Assembly: GCF_000429685.1 (NCBI RefSeq)
Contig: NZ_AUCI01000026.1
Coordinates: forward strand, 1-45,055
Source: Salibacterium aidingense DSM 18341
GTDB taxonomy: Bacteria > Bacillota > Bacilli > Bacillales > Marinococcaceae
Direction of reading: 5' to 3'
Length of the DNA: 45,055 bases
Below the pieces are notes generated by a model. It was given only the letters and a program-made list of their open reading frames with translations. It did not search any database and was not told the DNA's origin. Positions 8,269 to 16,917 of this stretch are shown in pieces. Each line of letters begins with the position of its first letter. Positions within the stretch are counted from its first letter, which is position 1. The position numbers and the translations under genes were made by a program.

Positions 8269-9871
8269 ACTGAATCCGCAGAGCCAGCCGCAGACGCAGC
8301 GTTGTATCCGGATCCTTCAAATTCTGGCCGAGCAGTTCTTCAATTTTTTCCAATCGATAAATGACCGTATTGCGGTGCACATACAGCCGTTTTGCTGTCT
8401 CGGAGATGTGACAGTGTGTTTCCAGGTAGATCGACAAAGTATGAAGCAGGCTCTGATCGCTGTAAGAAGCATCCGATAAAGCCTGCAGGGTATACGAGCA
8501 GAATTTTTGCAGATCGTCCGATGGTATAATACGAAAAAGCTCCGAAATATCTTTCGTCTGATAAGCCTGTATGAAAGACGTACTTCCTGATAAATAACCG
8601 GACTGCAGTGCATTCACTGCTTCCGTATAAGCTTCCTTCACTTCCAGAAACTGCCGGCTGATATTGCTGATGCCAAACGAGATCGTCCGCTGAAATTGAT
8701 TCCACACGCTCGCCTGCATGTCTTCCAGCGCTTCTTCAATCCCATCATACATATCCCCGGACACATCCTCGATTTCGAGTAAAATAAAGCACATGTTTCC
8801 TTTAATGAAAAAATGGACCGGGAACGGAAAAACCTCCAGTTCTCCTTCCAAAAATTCATAGACACGGTCCGCTTCCATCTGATGCCGGGCAAAACTGAGG
8901 CTTACTTCCTCCTCATCCAATTTGCCGGCCGCCCCGATATATTTTTGATTTTTCTGCAGGTCAAATTCCTTCGCCCGGTTAATGACCTCTTCATTGGACG
9001 AAAAACTTCCCTCTACCACATTTATAAAAAAATCATTCCTGGCCCGGCGGGCGTATTGCTTCAGTGCATTTTCCTTCATTAATTCAAACGCAATCACATT
9101 GGCCGCCTGTTCCACTGTTAAAATCACACCGCTGTTCGATATCGGAACATCGCCGACAACCACAAGGGTTCCGCATGTCACCTGATGCGTATAAATAGGA
9201 AAGACGGTGACAACCTGCGGGTTTTCTTCTCGGGTCAGGGTAAAACAAGTATACGAAGTTTTTGGCAGAAACAGCTTATAACTGCTTTTATGCAGGACCT
9301 CCATATCCTTGAGGATGTCTATATTAGGATGCGAGGAACATATCAGATTCGAATGCTGATCAAGCAGCAGACATTGGTATTCCACCATGGAAGCCACACG
9401 CTGCAGCAGAGTTTTCAGCCCTTTTCCACTCATGATGTGATGCGTGAACATGCGGTGAGCTTCCAGTGCATTTTTCAGTTCATTTGTCCTCATGTTTAAA
9501 ATCGAACGAAGAGTTTGATTGACAATAGTTCCGAGCCGGAGATCTGCCGGAAGTTCAATGAGGGGCAGAGACACTTTATCAGCGAGATCTATCGCTTCTT
9601 CAGGAATCCGGCTTAAAAAACGTTTTGTTTTGATTCCAAGGCCGGAACATCTCTGTTCCGCCATCCTTTCTATGACATTCAGAAGCAGAGACGTGTCATC
9701 CTTAAAATGATAAGCGGTTGTCACAAGCAATTCATCTTTCTTTAAAAAATCCACAATATCAGGGGCATCCATCATATTGATGTGCTGGACTTCCCGCTTT
9801 TTCCCATCCACTCCTGCAGCCAACACAGCATCCTCAAACACCTGCAATTGTAAAATATCCTCCAGGTTCAA
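8249..9871 (-). CDS. pucR: PucR-family purine catabolism regulator
   Basis: A 540-residue PucR/CdaR-type regulator. The N-terminal PucR domain runs from MNLEDILQLQVFEDAVLAAG through about residue 125 (HINMMDAPDIVDFLKKDELL, LPLIELPADLRLG). A variable middle follows, and the C terminus carries the HTH_30 DNA-binding region (THCHISETAKRLYVHRNTVI, YRLEKIEELLG, residues about 475-525). In B. subtilis PucR activates purine catabolic genes in response to allantoin-type metabolites; the same role is inferred from position between the two pathway arms. The start is TTG at 9871 with AAAGGAGGG six bases upstream. The divergent allC operon starts 151 bases away. Confidence 0.93.
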   Translation of the reverse strand: MNLEDILQLQVFEDAVLAAGVDGKKREVQHINMMDAPDIVDFLKKDELLVTTAYHFKDDTSLLLNVIERMAEQRCSGLGIKTKRFLSRIPEEAIDLADKVSLPLIELPADLRLGTIVNQTLRSILNMRTNELKNALEAHRMFTHHIMSGKGLKTLLQRVASMVEYQCLLLDQHSNLICSSHPNIDILKDMEVLHKSSYKLFLPKTSYTCFTLTREENPQVVTVFPIYTHQVTCGTLVVVGDVPISNSGVILTVEQAANVIAFELMKENALKQYARRARNDFFINVVEGSFSSNEEVINRAKEFDLQKNQKYIGAAGKLDEEEVSLSFARHQMEADRVYEFLEGELEVFPFPVHFFIKGNMCFILLEIEDVSGDMYDGIEEALEDMQASVWNQFQRTISFGISNISRQFLEVKEAYTEAVNALQSGYLSGSTSFIQAYQTKDISELFRIIPSDDLQKFCSYTLQALSDASYSDQSLLHTLSIYLETHCHISETAKRLYVHRNTVIYRLEKIEELLGQNLKDPDTTLRLRLALRIQSSFQLS

Positions 9872-10022
9872 GAGGATCCCTCCTTTTATTTAGTCAGAGT
9901 AAACAAAAACTATTAAAAAAAATGACATTTCTGCTAATGATTTAGTGTTATATTACCAGTAAAATCTAGAACACAAAGAGATATTGTGAAGAAAGTTTAC
10001 ATAAAACAGAAGGAGGACCCCC
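9872..10022. promoter_or_regulatory. Divergent pucR/allC intergenic control region
   Basis: This 151-base AT-rich region must hold the promoters of pucR (leftward) and of the allC operon (rightward). For the rightward side an ATGACA/TGTTAT pair with an 18-base spacer (about 9930-9960) is a possible but weak sigma-A promoter. CACAA and TTGTG form a short inverted repeat in the leader (about 9972-9988). I found no match to the known PucR box. Confidence 0.4.
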
Positions 10023-11270
10023 ATGAGCACGGATTCAAGCTTATCTTTTTTACCAGACAATCAGGTGCTGCCCCTGATTGACTGGTTGTTCACCTTCGGC
10101 CGCACCAAAGAGAAGGGGACCACCCGCTTGCTGTACTCGGACAGCTGGCTCAAGGCGCAGCATGCGATATATGATAAATTGAAAAGCAGCGGTCTCTCTC
10201 CCTTCTTCGATGACGTTGGCAATTTGTATGGAAGAGTAGAAGGAACGGAAGCGGACGACGCGGCTATTGTTACAGGCTCCCATATTGATTCCGTCGTTAA
10301 TGGAGGAAAATATGATGGAACCTATGGAATTACCGCAAGCCTGCTTGCCGTTCATCATCTTCTAAACGAGTACGGACCGCCTAAAAAGAGGATAGATGTG
10401 GTCTCTTTATGCGAAGAAGAAGGCAGCCGATTTCCCCTTACCTTTTGGGGGTCGGGCAATATCACCGGAAAATACACTGAAATAAACACAGATGAACTCC
10501 TGGATAAGGAAGGAATGTCTCTAACAGAGGCTATGCACCGGGCCGGCTTTGGAAAAGGGGTGTATCCTTCCCCGCAAAGAAACGATATCGAAAGTTTCAT
10601 CGAGCTTCACATTGAACAGGGACATGTGCTGGAGAAAAGCGGAAGCTCTCTCGGTATTGTGGAAAGTATTGTCGGACAGAGAAGGTACAATATTTACGTC
10701 AACGGAGAAAGCAATCATGCCGGGACCACGCCGATGAGTTTCCGCAGGGATGCCATGCATACGGCGTCAGGACTGATACAATGGCTGACCGCAAAAGCCA
10801 GAGAGATAGACCCCCACCTGGTTGCTACCGTTGGAAAAATAGAAGCAAGGCCAAACACCCCAAATGTTATTGCGGGAGAAGTCATGTTTTCCCTTGATAT
10901 CCGTCATCACCGGACGGAAGTGCTTGATGCATATTGTTCGCACATGTTTGAACATTTTCACGAAATCTCAGTTCGTACAGGGGTCTCTATTTCACCTTCG
11001 CAGTGGACAGATGCGGCCCCTGTTAATATGGATCCTTATATCACAAAAACAGCCTTCGACCTCAGCAGACATCATCATCTGCCGGCCCAATACATGATCA
11101 GCGGCGCCGGCCATGATGCCCAAATGTTCGGAACATATTGCGCTGCCTCTTTAATTTTTGTTCCCAGTCACAACGGCGTCAGTCATGCCCCGCAAGAATA
11201 CACCGACAAGAAGGATCTTGAAAACGGGATACACATGTTAACTGAATTACTTTATAAACTGGCCTACTAG
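10023..11270 (+). CDS. allC: Allantoate amidohydrolase
   Basis: The enzyme (PucF in B. subtilis) splits allantoate to S-ureidoglycine, ammonia and CO2. It is a 415-residue M20/M28-type binuclear metal amidohydrolase. Visible metal ligands are GSHIDSV (His87), GKYDGTYG (Asp98), CEEEGSRF (Glu132 or Glu133), ELHIEQG (His196) and a late SHNGVSHA. The small dimerisation lid carries GESNHAGTTPM. It is the first gene of the rightward run, with GAAGGAGG before ATG. The next gene, pucG, starts 14 bases after its stop and uses its product. N-carbamoyl amino acid hydrolases share the fold, but the context fixes allantoate. Confidence 0.92.
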   Translation: MSTDSSLSFLPDNQVLPLIDWLFTFGRTKEKGTTRLLYSDSWLKAQHAIYDKLKSSGLSPFFDDVGNLYGRVEGTEADDAAIVTGSHIDSVVNGGKYDGTYGITASLLAVHHLLNEYGPPKKRIDVVSLCEEEGSRFPLTFWGSGNITGKYTEINTDELLDKEGMSLTEAMHRAGFGKGVYPSPQRNDIESFIELHIEQGHVLEKSGSSLGIVESIVGQRRYNIYVNGESNHAGTTPMSFRRDAMHTASGLIQWLTAKAREIDPHLVATVGKIEARPNTPNVIAGEVMFSLDIRHHRTEVLDAYCSHMFEHFHEISVRTGVSISPSQWTDAAPVNMDPYITKTAFDLSRHHHLPAQYMISGAGHDAQMFGTYCAASLIFVPSHNGVSHAPQEYTDKKDLENGIHMLTELLYKLAY

Positions 11271-11284
11271 AAGGAGGAAACAGA

Positions 11285-12535
11285 ATGAATGCTGATCCGC
11301 CGCTTTTGGCGAAACGAACAATTATGACACCAGGTCCGGCCGAAGCAGATCCGCGGGTGCTGCGGGCCATAAGCGCCCCTATCCTCGGCCAGTTTGATCC
11401 TTCTTTTACAGCTATGATGAATGACGTCATGGCCTCCCTCCGCAAAATATTCCGAACTGCTAACCACTGGGCTTTTCCGATTGACGGCACCTCCCGCTCT
11501 GGCCTCGAAGCCGTGTTATGCAGCCTGACTCAACCAGGGGATAAAGTATTCCTTCCGATTTTCGGCCGGTTCGGGCAGCTGTTCATGGAAATAGCGGAAC
11601 GGTATGGGGCGGAAATTTTTACCCTGGAATGTGAATGGGGACATATTTTTGACCCACAGGATATCATCGAGGAAATGAAGAAAATCCGGCCGAAAATTGT
11701 GGCTGTCGTACACGGGGAAACGTCCACAGGCTGTATACAGCCCTTAAAGGATATTGGAAAGGCCTGCCGGGAAATGGACAGTTTATTTGTTGTAGACGCG
11801 GTGGCTACTATTGCCGGTACGGAAGTAAATGTGGATGACTGGTACATCGATGCTGCCATTGGAGGAACCCAAAAATGCCTTTCCGTTCCTTCAGGGATGG
11901 CACCTATTACCTATAATGAAAGAGTAGAAAAAGTGGTGATGGCACGAAAAAAGGTAGAACGGGGCATCGCGACCGCTGATGATCAGAAGACGGAAGGAAA
12001 CCAGCCTCCGATCATAAGCAACTACTTCGATTTAAGCCAGCTTCAGGACTACTGGAGCCCGCGCCGCCTAAACCATCACACCGAGGCGACTTCCATGCTT
12101 TATGCGCTTCATGAAGGATTAAAGGTGGTACTTGAAGAAGGATTAGAAGAAAGGTATTCCCGTCACCGCTTCCATGAACAGGCCCTCCTCACCGGTTTGA
12201 AGGCAATGGGACTTTCTTTATATGTCGAGCATGAAGCAAAGCTGCCGATGGTAACCTGTGTAAAAATCCCAGAGCACGTGGACGGAGAAGCCGTGCGCCG
12301 CCTGATGCTGCAACAGTTCGGCGTTGAGATCGCAAGCTCCTTCGGCCCGCTGCAGGGAAAAATCTGGCGTATTGGCACGATGGGCTACAGCTGCCGTAGA
12401 GAGAATGTCTTGTTCGTCCTGGCTGCCCTTGAAGCCAGTCTCTCTTATTACGGTGCAGCTATTTCATCTGGAAAAGCGGTACAGACAGCTCTGCAATTTT
12501 ACCAGAAGGAAGAGATGAGGAAAGAAGGGGTTTAG
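11285..12535 (+). CDS. pucG: S-ureidoglycine:glyoxylate aminotransferase
   Basis: PucG is a class V PLP aminotransferase that takes the amino group of ureidoglycine to glyoxylate, giving glycine and N-carbamoyl-2-oxoglycine (oxalurate). The 416-residue length is normal. The fold type I pattern is clear: MTPGPAEADPRVLRA, the cofactor stretch DGTSRSGLEA, VVDAVATIAG with Asp171, and the PLP lysine in GGTQKCLSVPSG (Lys197). It lies between allC, which supplies its substrate, and an HpxW-like gene. Serine/alanine:glyoxylate aminotransferases are close relatives, but the operon supports PucG. Confidence 0.93.
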   Translation: MNADPPLLAKRTIMTPGPAEADPRVLRAISAPILGQFDPSFTAMMNDVMASLRKIFRTANHWAFPIDGTSRSGLEAVLCSLTQPGDKVFLPIFGRFGQLFMEIAERYGAEIFTLECEWGHIFDPQDIIEEMKKIRPKIVAVVHGETSTGCIQPLKDIGKACREMDSLFVVDAVATIAGTEVNVDDWYIDAAIGGTQKCLSVPSGMAPITYNERVEKVVMARKKVERGIATADDQKTEGNQPPIISNYFDLSQLQDYWSPRRLNHHTEATSMLYALHEGLKVVLEEGLEERYSRHRFHEQALLTGLKAMGLSLYVEHEAKLPMVTCVKIPEHVDGEAVRRLMLQQFGVEIASSFGPLQGKIWRIGTMGYSCRRENVLFVLAALEASLSYYGAAISSGKAVQTALQFYQKEEMRKEGV

Positions 12536-12537
12536 TC

Positions 12538-14148
12538 ATGAAAGATCAATTGGAAACGTATCCTTATGCTTCAAAGCGAACGGCGCCTGCCGGTATGAAA
12601 GGCATGGTTACCACCTCTCAGCCACTCGCCTCTCAGGCCGGTCTCGATATGTTAAAAAAAGGAGGCAATGCGATCGATGCCGCCATCGCAACAGCAGCCT
12701 GTCTGACTGTGGTAGAGCCCTGCTCGAATGGAATCGGCGGGGATGCCTTCGCACTTGTATGGACAAAGCATTCTTTGTACGGTTTGAACGCCAGCGGCCC
12801 GGCGCCGAACAGCCTCTCAGCGGAAGAAGTAAAAAAGCAGGGGCACAAGAAAATGCCGGAACGCGGATTTCTGCCTGTGACCATCCCCGGCGCCCCAAGT
12901 GCATGGGTTTCGCTGTCCGAACGTTTTGGGCGTCTCCCTTTTCATGAACTGCTGGAACCGGCCATATCCTATGCCAGAGAAGGATTTCCACTTTCCCCGG
13001 TTACAGCCAGGAACTGGCGGAGAGCCATCCAGCATCTTCAATCCACCCTTTCCGGGGTAGAATACGAGTTTCTATTTGAAACGTTTGCGCCCAATGGCAC
13101 CATTCCTGCTGCCGGAGAAATGTGGAAATCCGAAGCTTTTGCCGACACGTTGGAACAGATCGCCTCCTCTAAAGGAGAAGCTTTTTACCAAGGAACGCTT
13201 GCGGAACAGATTGATGCTTTTTCACGAAAATACGGAGGCTTCCTCCGAAAAGAAGACCTCGCCCGTTATACGCCGGAGTGGGTGACCCCTGTATCTGTTC
13301 CTTATAAAGGATATGACATTTGGGAAATCCCGCCCAACGGCCAGGGGATGGTTGCCTTGATGGCTCTTAATCTATTAAAAACAACCACATTCTTCGAAAA
13401 AGAACAAACAGAGACCTATCACCAGCAGATTGAAGCAATGAAACTCGCCTTTGCGGACGGAGAGAAATATATCACGGATCCAAGGGACATGATCGTTAAA
13501 ACAGAGGAATTACTGTCGGAGACCTATGCGGCAAACCGCCGGGAGCACATCGGCCCGGAAGCCATGGTGCCGGAAGCCGGGGAACCGCAGCACAGCGGCA
13601 CCGTCTACCTCGCCGCCGCTGATGGCGAAGGCAATATGGTCTCCTTTATTCAAAGCAATTTCTACAATTTTGGCTCCGGCCTGCTTGTTCCGGAGACCGG
13701 GATCCTGCTCCAAAACCGCGGTAATAGTTTTTCTTTGGATACACAGCATACTAACTTCCTGCAGCCGAACAAAAAAACGTATCACACCATCATTCCAGGA
13801 TTTATTACAAAAGAAGACCAGCCAATTGGACCCCTTGGGGTGATGGGATTCTATATGCAGCCGCAGGGCCATGTGCAAGTGGGGATGAATATGATCGACT
13901 TCCATCTTAACCCCCAGTCTGCCCTTGATGCACCGCGCTGGCAGTGGATGGGCGGAAAAACGGTACGCCTGGAGCGCTCTGTGCCTTCCCATATTGTAGA
14001 AGGGCTGACACGAAAAGGACATGATATTGAAATCTCGGCTGATTCCAATGAAATGGGCAGAGGCCAGGTGATTTGGAGAGATCCAGACTCCCATGTGCTT
14101 TATGGTGGAACCGAACCACGTACCGACGGTTCTACAGCTGTCTGGTAA
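12538..14148 (+). CDS. Gamma-glutamyltransferase-family amidohydrolase, probable oxamate amidohydrolase (HpxW/YwrD-like)
   Basis: The 536-residue protein belongs to the Ntn-hydrolase gamma-glutamyltransferase family, which is made as a proenzyme and cut before a catalytic threonine. That residue is likely Thr355 in HSGTVYLAAAD; upstream marks are GGNAIDAAIATAACLTVVEP and NGIGGDAFALVW. There is no signal peptide, unlike the secreted glutathione-degrading GGTs, so it acts in the cytoplasm. In Klebsiella the related HpxW converts oxamate to oxalate and ammonia, and oxamate arises from oxalurate, the PucG product. Its start is 2 bases after the pucG stop. Its nearest B. subtilis relative is probably YwrD. 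Substrate is inferred from context; no oxamic transcarbamoylase is in the window. Confidence 0.75.
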   Translation: MKDQLETYPYASKRTAPAGMKGMVTTSQPLASQAGLDMLKKGGNAIDAAIATAACLTVVEPCSNGIGGDAFALVWTKHSLYGLNASGPAPNSLSAEEVKKQGHKKMPERGFLPVTIPGAPSAWVSLSERFGRLPFHELLEPAISYAREGFPLSPVTARNWRRAIQHLQSTLSGVEYEFLFETFAPNGTIPAAGEMWKSEAFADTLEQIASSKGEAFYQGTLAEQIDAFSRKYGGFLRKEDLARYTPEWVTPVSVPYKGYDIWEIPPNGQGMVALMALNLLKTTTFFEKEQTETYHQQIEAMKLAFADGEKYITDPRDMIVKTEELLSETYAANRREHIGPEAMVPEAGEPQHSGTVYLAAADGEGNMVSFIQSNFYNFGSGLLVPETGILLQNRGNSFSLDTQHTNFLQPNKKTYHTIIPGFITKEDQPIGPLGVMGFYMQPQGHVQVGMNMIDFHLNPQSALDAPRWQWMGGKTVRLERSVPSHIVEGLTRKGHDIEISADSNEMGRGQVIWRDPDSHVLYGGTEPRTDGSTAVW

Positions 14149-14215
14149 CAATGCTCCGTCGTCTTTGATGGAATCTATAAGACTTTCGATTTATTGCAGA
14201 AAGCATGGTGAAACA

Positions 14216-15541
14216 ATGAAGGAATATGATACTCTCATTAAAAACGGATACGTCGTACTGCCGGACCGTGTACAGAAATTAGATATCGGGATCCGGGATG
14301 GTTGTATTGCAGCGATCGGGGAAGGGCTGCATGGCCCAGCCTCCTTAGAATATAATGCAGAAAACCGTTATATTTTTCCAGGAGGCATTGATGTGCATGT
14401 TCACTTTAATGAACCAGGGCGGGAAGACTGGGAAGGATTCTCCACCGGCTCTGCCATGATGGCAGCCGGCGGAATGACCACATATTTTGACATGCCGCTG
14501 AACGGCATTCCCTCCACCGTCTCGCTTTCGGCACTTCACGAAAAAACACAAATTGCAGGACAGAAATCCATCGTTGATTTTGGTTTATGGGGAGGGCTGG
14601 TACCGGGTAATGAAGAAGAGCTGGCCGGGTTTGCAGACGGAGTTATAGGCTTTAAAGCCTTTATGTCACCTTCCGGGAACCCCCAATTTGAACGGGCGGA
14701 TGATCAAACACTGCTGCAGGGGATGAAGCAGATTGCAAAGCTCGGCAGCCTCCTCGCCCTCCATGCAGAAAGCGCCCCCATGATAAAACATATGCAGGCA
14801 GAACAGACAGGGACAGACGCTGACGCCTACGCCGGTTCGAGGCCGATAGAGGCAGAGACCGAAGCCGTGCAGCGGGCGATTAATTTTGCCAAACTCACCG
14901 GGTGCCCGCTTCATTTTGTCCATATCAGCAACGCGGAAACCATTGATACGATTGAAGAGGCAAAACAGGACGGAATGGATATTACAGTTGAGACATGTGC
15001 CCATTACCTGCTTTTCAACCACAGCTCGCTGCAGACCCAAGGCGCGGCAGCCAAATGTGCCCCGCCTCTCCGTCCAGAAAAAGAAAGGCAGCAGCTGGTG
15101 CAGTACTTATTGGACGGAAAGATCGATATAGTGTCTTCTGATCATTCTCCCTGTCCGCCGGAGCTGAAAGACACAACAAATATGTTTACGGCATGGGGCG
15201 GTATCAACGGAGGACAGTTTACTCTGATGGCTTTAATTGAAACAGCACTCCGCTATCAGATACCGCTTTCCAGGGTGGCAGCCTGGGTTTCCTCCAATCC
15301 GGCCGCACGTTTTCAGCTGGACAAAACAAAAGGGGAGGCCGCTGTCGGAAAAGCAGCTGACCTGGTCGTCGTAGATCTTGAGACGTCCCACACTATTACG
15401 GCTCAGGATCTTTATACGAAACATCAGCAGAGCTTATATATAGATCATACGTTCCCCTGTCGTATTATTCAAACATTTTATCAGGGAGAGGTAGTTTATC
15501 ATCATCAAACCGGTGTAACAAACCACCCGTCAAGCATCTGA
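14216..15541 (+). CDS. allB: Allantoinase
   Basis: It opens the hydantoin ring of allantoin to give allantoate (PucH in B. subtilis). The 441-residue cyclic amidohydrolase has the binuclear zinc site: GGIDVHVHFNEPG (His61, His63), the carboxylated lysine in GFKAFMSPSG (Lys147), ALHAES (His183), FVHISN (His236) and SSDHSPCP (Asp309). A longer open frame starts at 14093 inside the preceding gene; the ATG at 14216 is chosen because homology starts there (MKEYDTLIKNGYVVLPD) and GGTG lies upstream. The ribosome site is weak compared with its neighbours. The 67-base gap before it is the largest within the run. Confidence 0.94.
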   Translation: MKEYDTLIKNGYVVLPDRVQKLDIGIRDGCIAAIGEGLHGPASLEYNAENRYIFPGGIDVHVHFNEPGREDWEGFSTGSAMMAAGGMTTYFDMPLNGIPSTVSLSALHEKTQIAGQKSIVDFGLWGGLVPGNEEELAGFADGVIGFKAFMSPSGNPQFERADDQTLLQGMKQIAKLGSLLALHAESAPMIKHMQAEQTGTDADAYAGSRPIEAETEAVQRAINFAKLTGCPLHFVHISNAETIDTIEEAKQDGMDITVETCAHYLLFNHSSLQTQGAAAKCAPPLRPEKERQQLVQYLLDGKIDIVSSDHSPCPPELKDTTNMFTAWGGINGGQFTLMALIETALRYQIPLSRVAAWVSSNPAARFQLDKTKGEAAVGKAADLVVVDLETSHTITAQDLYTKHQQSLYIDHTFPCRIIQTFYQGEVVYHHQTGVTNHPSSI

Positions 15542-15563
15542 ATGAATGAGAAGAGGTGACACC

Positions 15564-16121
15564 ATGGATTGGACACTGCAGAAAAACTTATTTCTTGGTT
15601 TTTTCCGGGCTGGGATTTTCGGTTACGGCGGAGGCCCGGCTTCGATTCCACTGGTTCATAAAGAGGTCGTCGAAGGAAACGACTGGATGACTGATGAAGA
15701 ATTTTATGACATTCTCGCGATTGGCAATACGCTGCCCGGTCCTATCATGACAAAAATGGCCGGCTATATCGGGTACCGCGTCGGCGGGACTACCGGGCTG
15801 TTCAGTGCCTTGACCGCCTCTGTTCTTCCCACGGTCATTCTTATGATTCTCCTTATTGGGTTTCTATTAACATTTCGTTCCTCCCCTATTGTAGAAGGGA
15901 TGACTAATGCAATTGCTCCGGTGGTCGGCGTTATGATGCTGACCCTCACATATAACACGTTAAAAAGTACAAAAACACGCTCCACCTGGCCTTTTGTCAT
16001 TATACTTACGCTTGTCAGCATTGTGGTGCTGGAACTATTGAACATTCATCCTGCATTTCTTATAGCCAGTCTGCTTATTATTGGATGTATGTATTGGAAA
16101 AAGCCGGCCGGTGCCTCATAG
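15564..16121 (+). CDS. Half-size CHR (chromate-type) transporter, first of a pair
   Basis: This 185-residue membrane protein is one half of a split CHR-family (ChrA-like) transporter. It has the family marks FGYGGGPASIPL near residue 25 and NTLPGPIMTKMAGYIGY near residue 62, then four to five hydrophobic segments. Start: ATG at 15564 after AGAGGTG, rather than the in-frame ATG at 15546. Split CHR proteins act as pairs of opposite topology (such as YwrA and YwrB of B. subtilis). Here the pair closes a purine catabolic operon, so chromate is a doubtful natural substrate; an anion from the pathway (urate, allantoate, oxamate, oxalate) is a reasonable but unproven guess. Confidence 0.9.
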   Translation: MDWTLQKNLFLGFFRAGIFGYGGGPASIPLVHKEVVEGNDWMTDEEFYDILAIGNTLPGPIMTKMAGYIGYRVGGTTGLFSALTASVLPTVILMILLIGFLLTFRSSPIVEGMTNAIAPVVGVMMLTLTYNTLKSTKTRSTWPFVIILTLVSIVVLELLNIHPAFLIASLLIIGCMYWKKPAGAS

Positions 16122-16145
16122 ATTTCCATTATTGGAGGGTTCAGC

Positions 16146-16676
16146 ATGATATACTGGGAGATTTTTATGGCATTTTTCATACCGGGAATTGTCGGATACG
16201 GCGGAGGCCCGGCTTCGATTCCATTAATCGAGCATGAAGTGGTGGATCGGTACGGCATGGTGACCACAGAACAGTTCGGAGAGATTCTTGCGCTTGGCAA
16301 CACCCTTCCCGGCCCGATTGCCACAAAAATGGCCGGCTATATCGGCTATGAAGCGGCCGGGATCCCCGGAGCCGGGATCGCCCTTTTTGCGACGGTTGCC
16401 CCGTCCCTTTTGGCGATGGTTTTTCTTTTAGGGCTTTTATACAAATTCAAAGATTCTCCACGTGTCAAAAAAATGACGTTGTACATCCGCCCCGCCGTAG
16501 CAGTGCTTCTCGGCGCTCTGGCCTATCAGTTCTTCCAGAGCGGCGCCGCTAATGCAGGAGCTCTGCATACGGTAATTTTAGGCGTCGGCAGCTTTTTTCT
16601 ATTTGAACGAAGCAGGATCCACCCGGCTTTTGTCATTCTCCTCGCACTGCTGTACGGTATTATTTTTTTATCTTAA
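16146..16676 (+). CDS. Half-size CHR (chromate-type) transporter, second of a pair
   Basis: The 176-residue partner of the preceding gene, starting 24 bases after its stop with GGAGGG before ATG. It repeats the same marks, GYGGGPASIPLIEHEV and LALGNTLPGPIATKMAGYIG, and then four or five hydrophobic segments. The two proteins are clearly homologous along their length, so the pair arose by duplication, as in other short-chain CHR pairs. It is the last gene of the rightward run from allC. No strong terminator follows. Function as for its partner: anion transport, substrate unknown. Confidence 0.9.
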   Translation: MIYWEIFMAFFIPGIVGYGGGPASIPLIEHEVVDRYGMVTTEQFGEILALGNTLPGPIATKMAGYIGYEAAGIPGAGIALFATVAPSLLAMVFLLGLLYKFKDSPRVKKMTLYIRPAVAVLLGALAYQFFQSGAANAGALHTVILGVGSFFLFERSRIHPAFVILLALLYGIIFLS

Positions 16677-16917
16677 CTCTTTGTAAACTTGTGCTTGTAC
16701 AAAAACGGGAACAGGGAGGATTTCGTTTTTTCTTCTTGTATTCTTCAAAAGCATATGGTGAACAGTGCTTCTCCTTTTCCTTTTGCTAATGGAAGCTAAC
16801 ACCGATTTGGAGGACAGAAATAGCTTACATTTGGTGGGTAATGTCCTCCCACGGCTCCCCGTTCCAGAATCATTCATGAAGAGCGACCCCTTTCTGCGGC
16901 TGAAACTTTCGCGGGAA
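16677..16917. other. Intergenic region with an inverted repeat
   Basis: I see no gene in these 241 bases between the convergent CHR and GGCT genes. GGAGGACA (16809-16816) and TGTCCTCC (16842-16849) are a perfect 8-bp inverted repeat around 25 bases. It resembles in flavour the GGACAT/ATGTCC ends of the intergenic element described at 19242 and 27560, but is too diverged to call a copy. Confidence 0.4.

Noticed and set aside
9872-10022. PucR box in the pucR/allC spacer
   Set aside because: I searched both strands by eye for TTGGTTAA-type sites and found none.
13510-14151. Minus-strand frame of 213 codons inside the HpxW-like gene
   Set aside because: Antisense shadow of the gamma-glutamyltransferase-family gene; no protein similarity of its own.
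15564-16676. Chromate resistance operon
   Set aside because: Only the transporter family name points to chromate. There is no chrB or other resistance gene, and the genes are the tail of a purine run.
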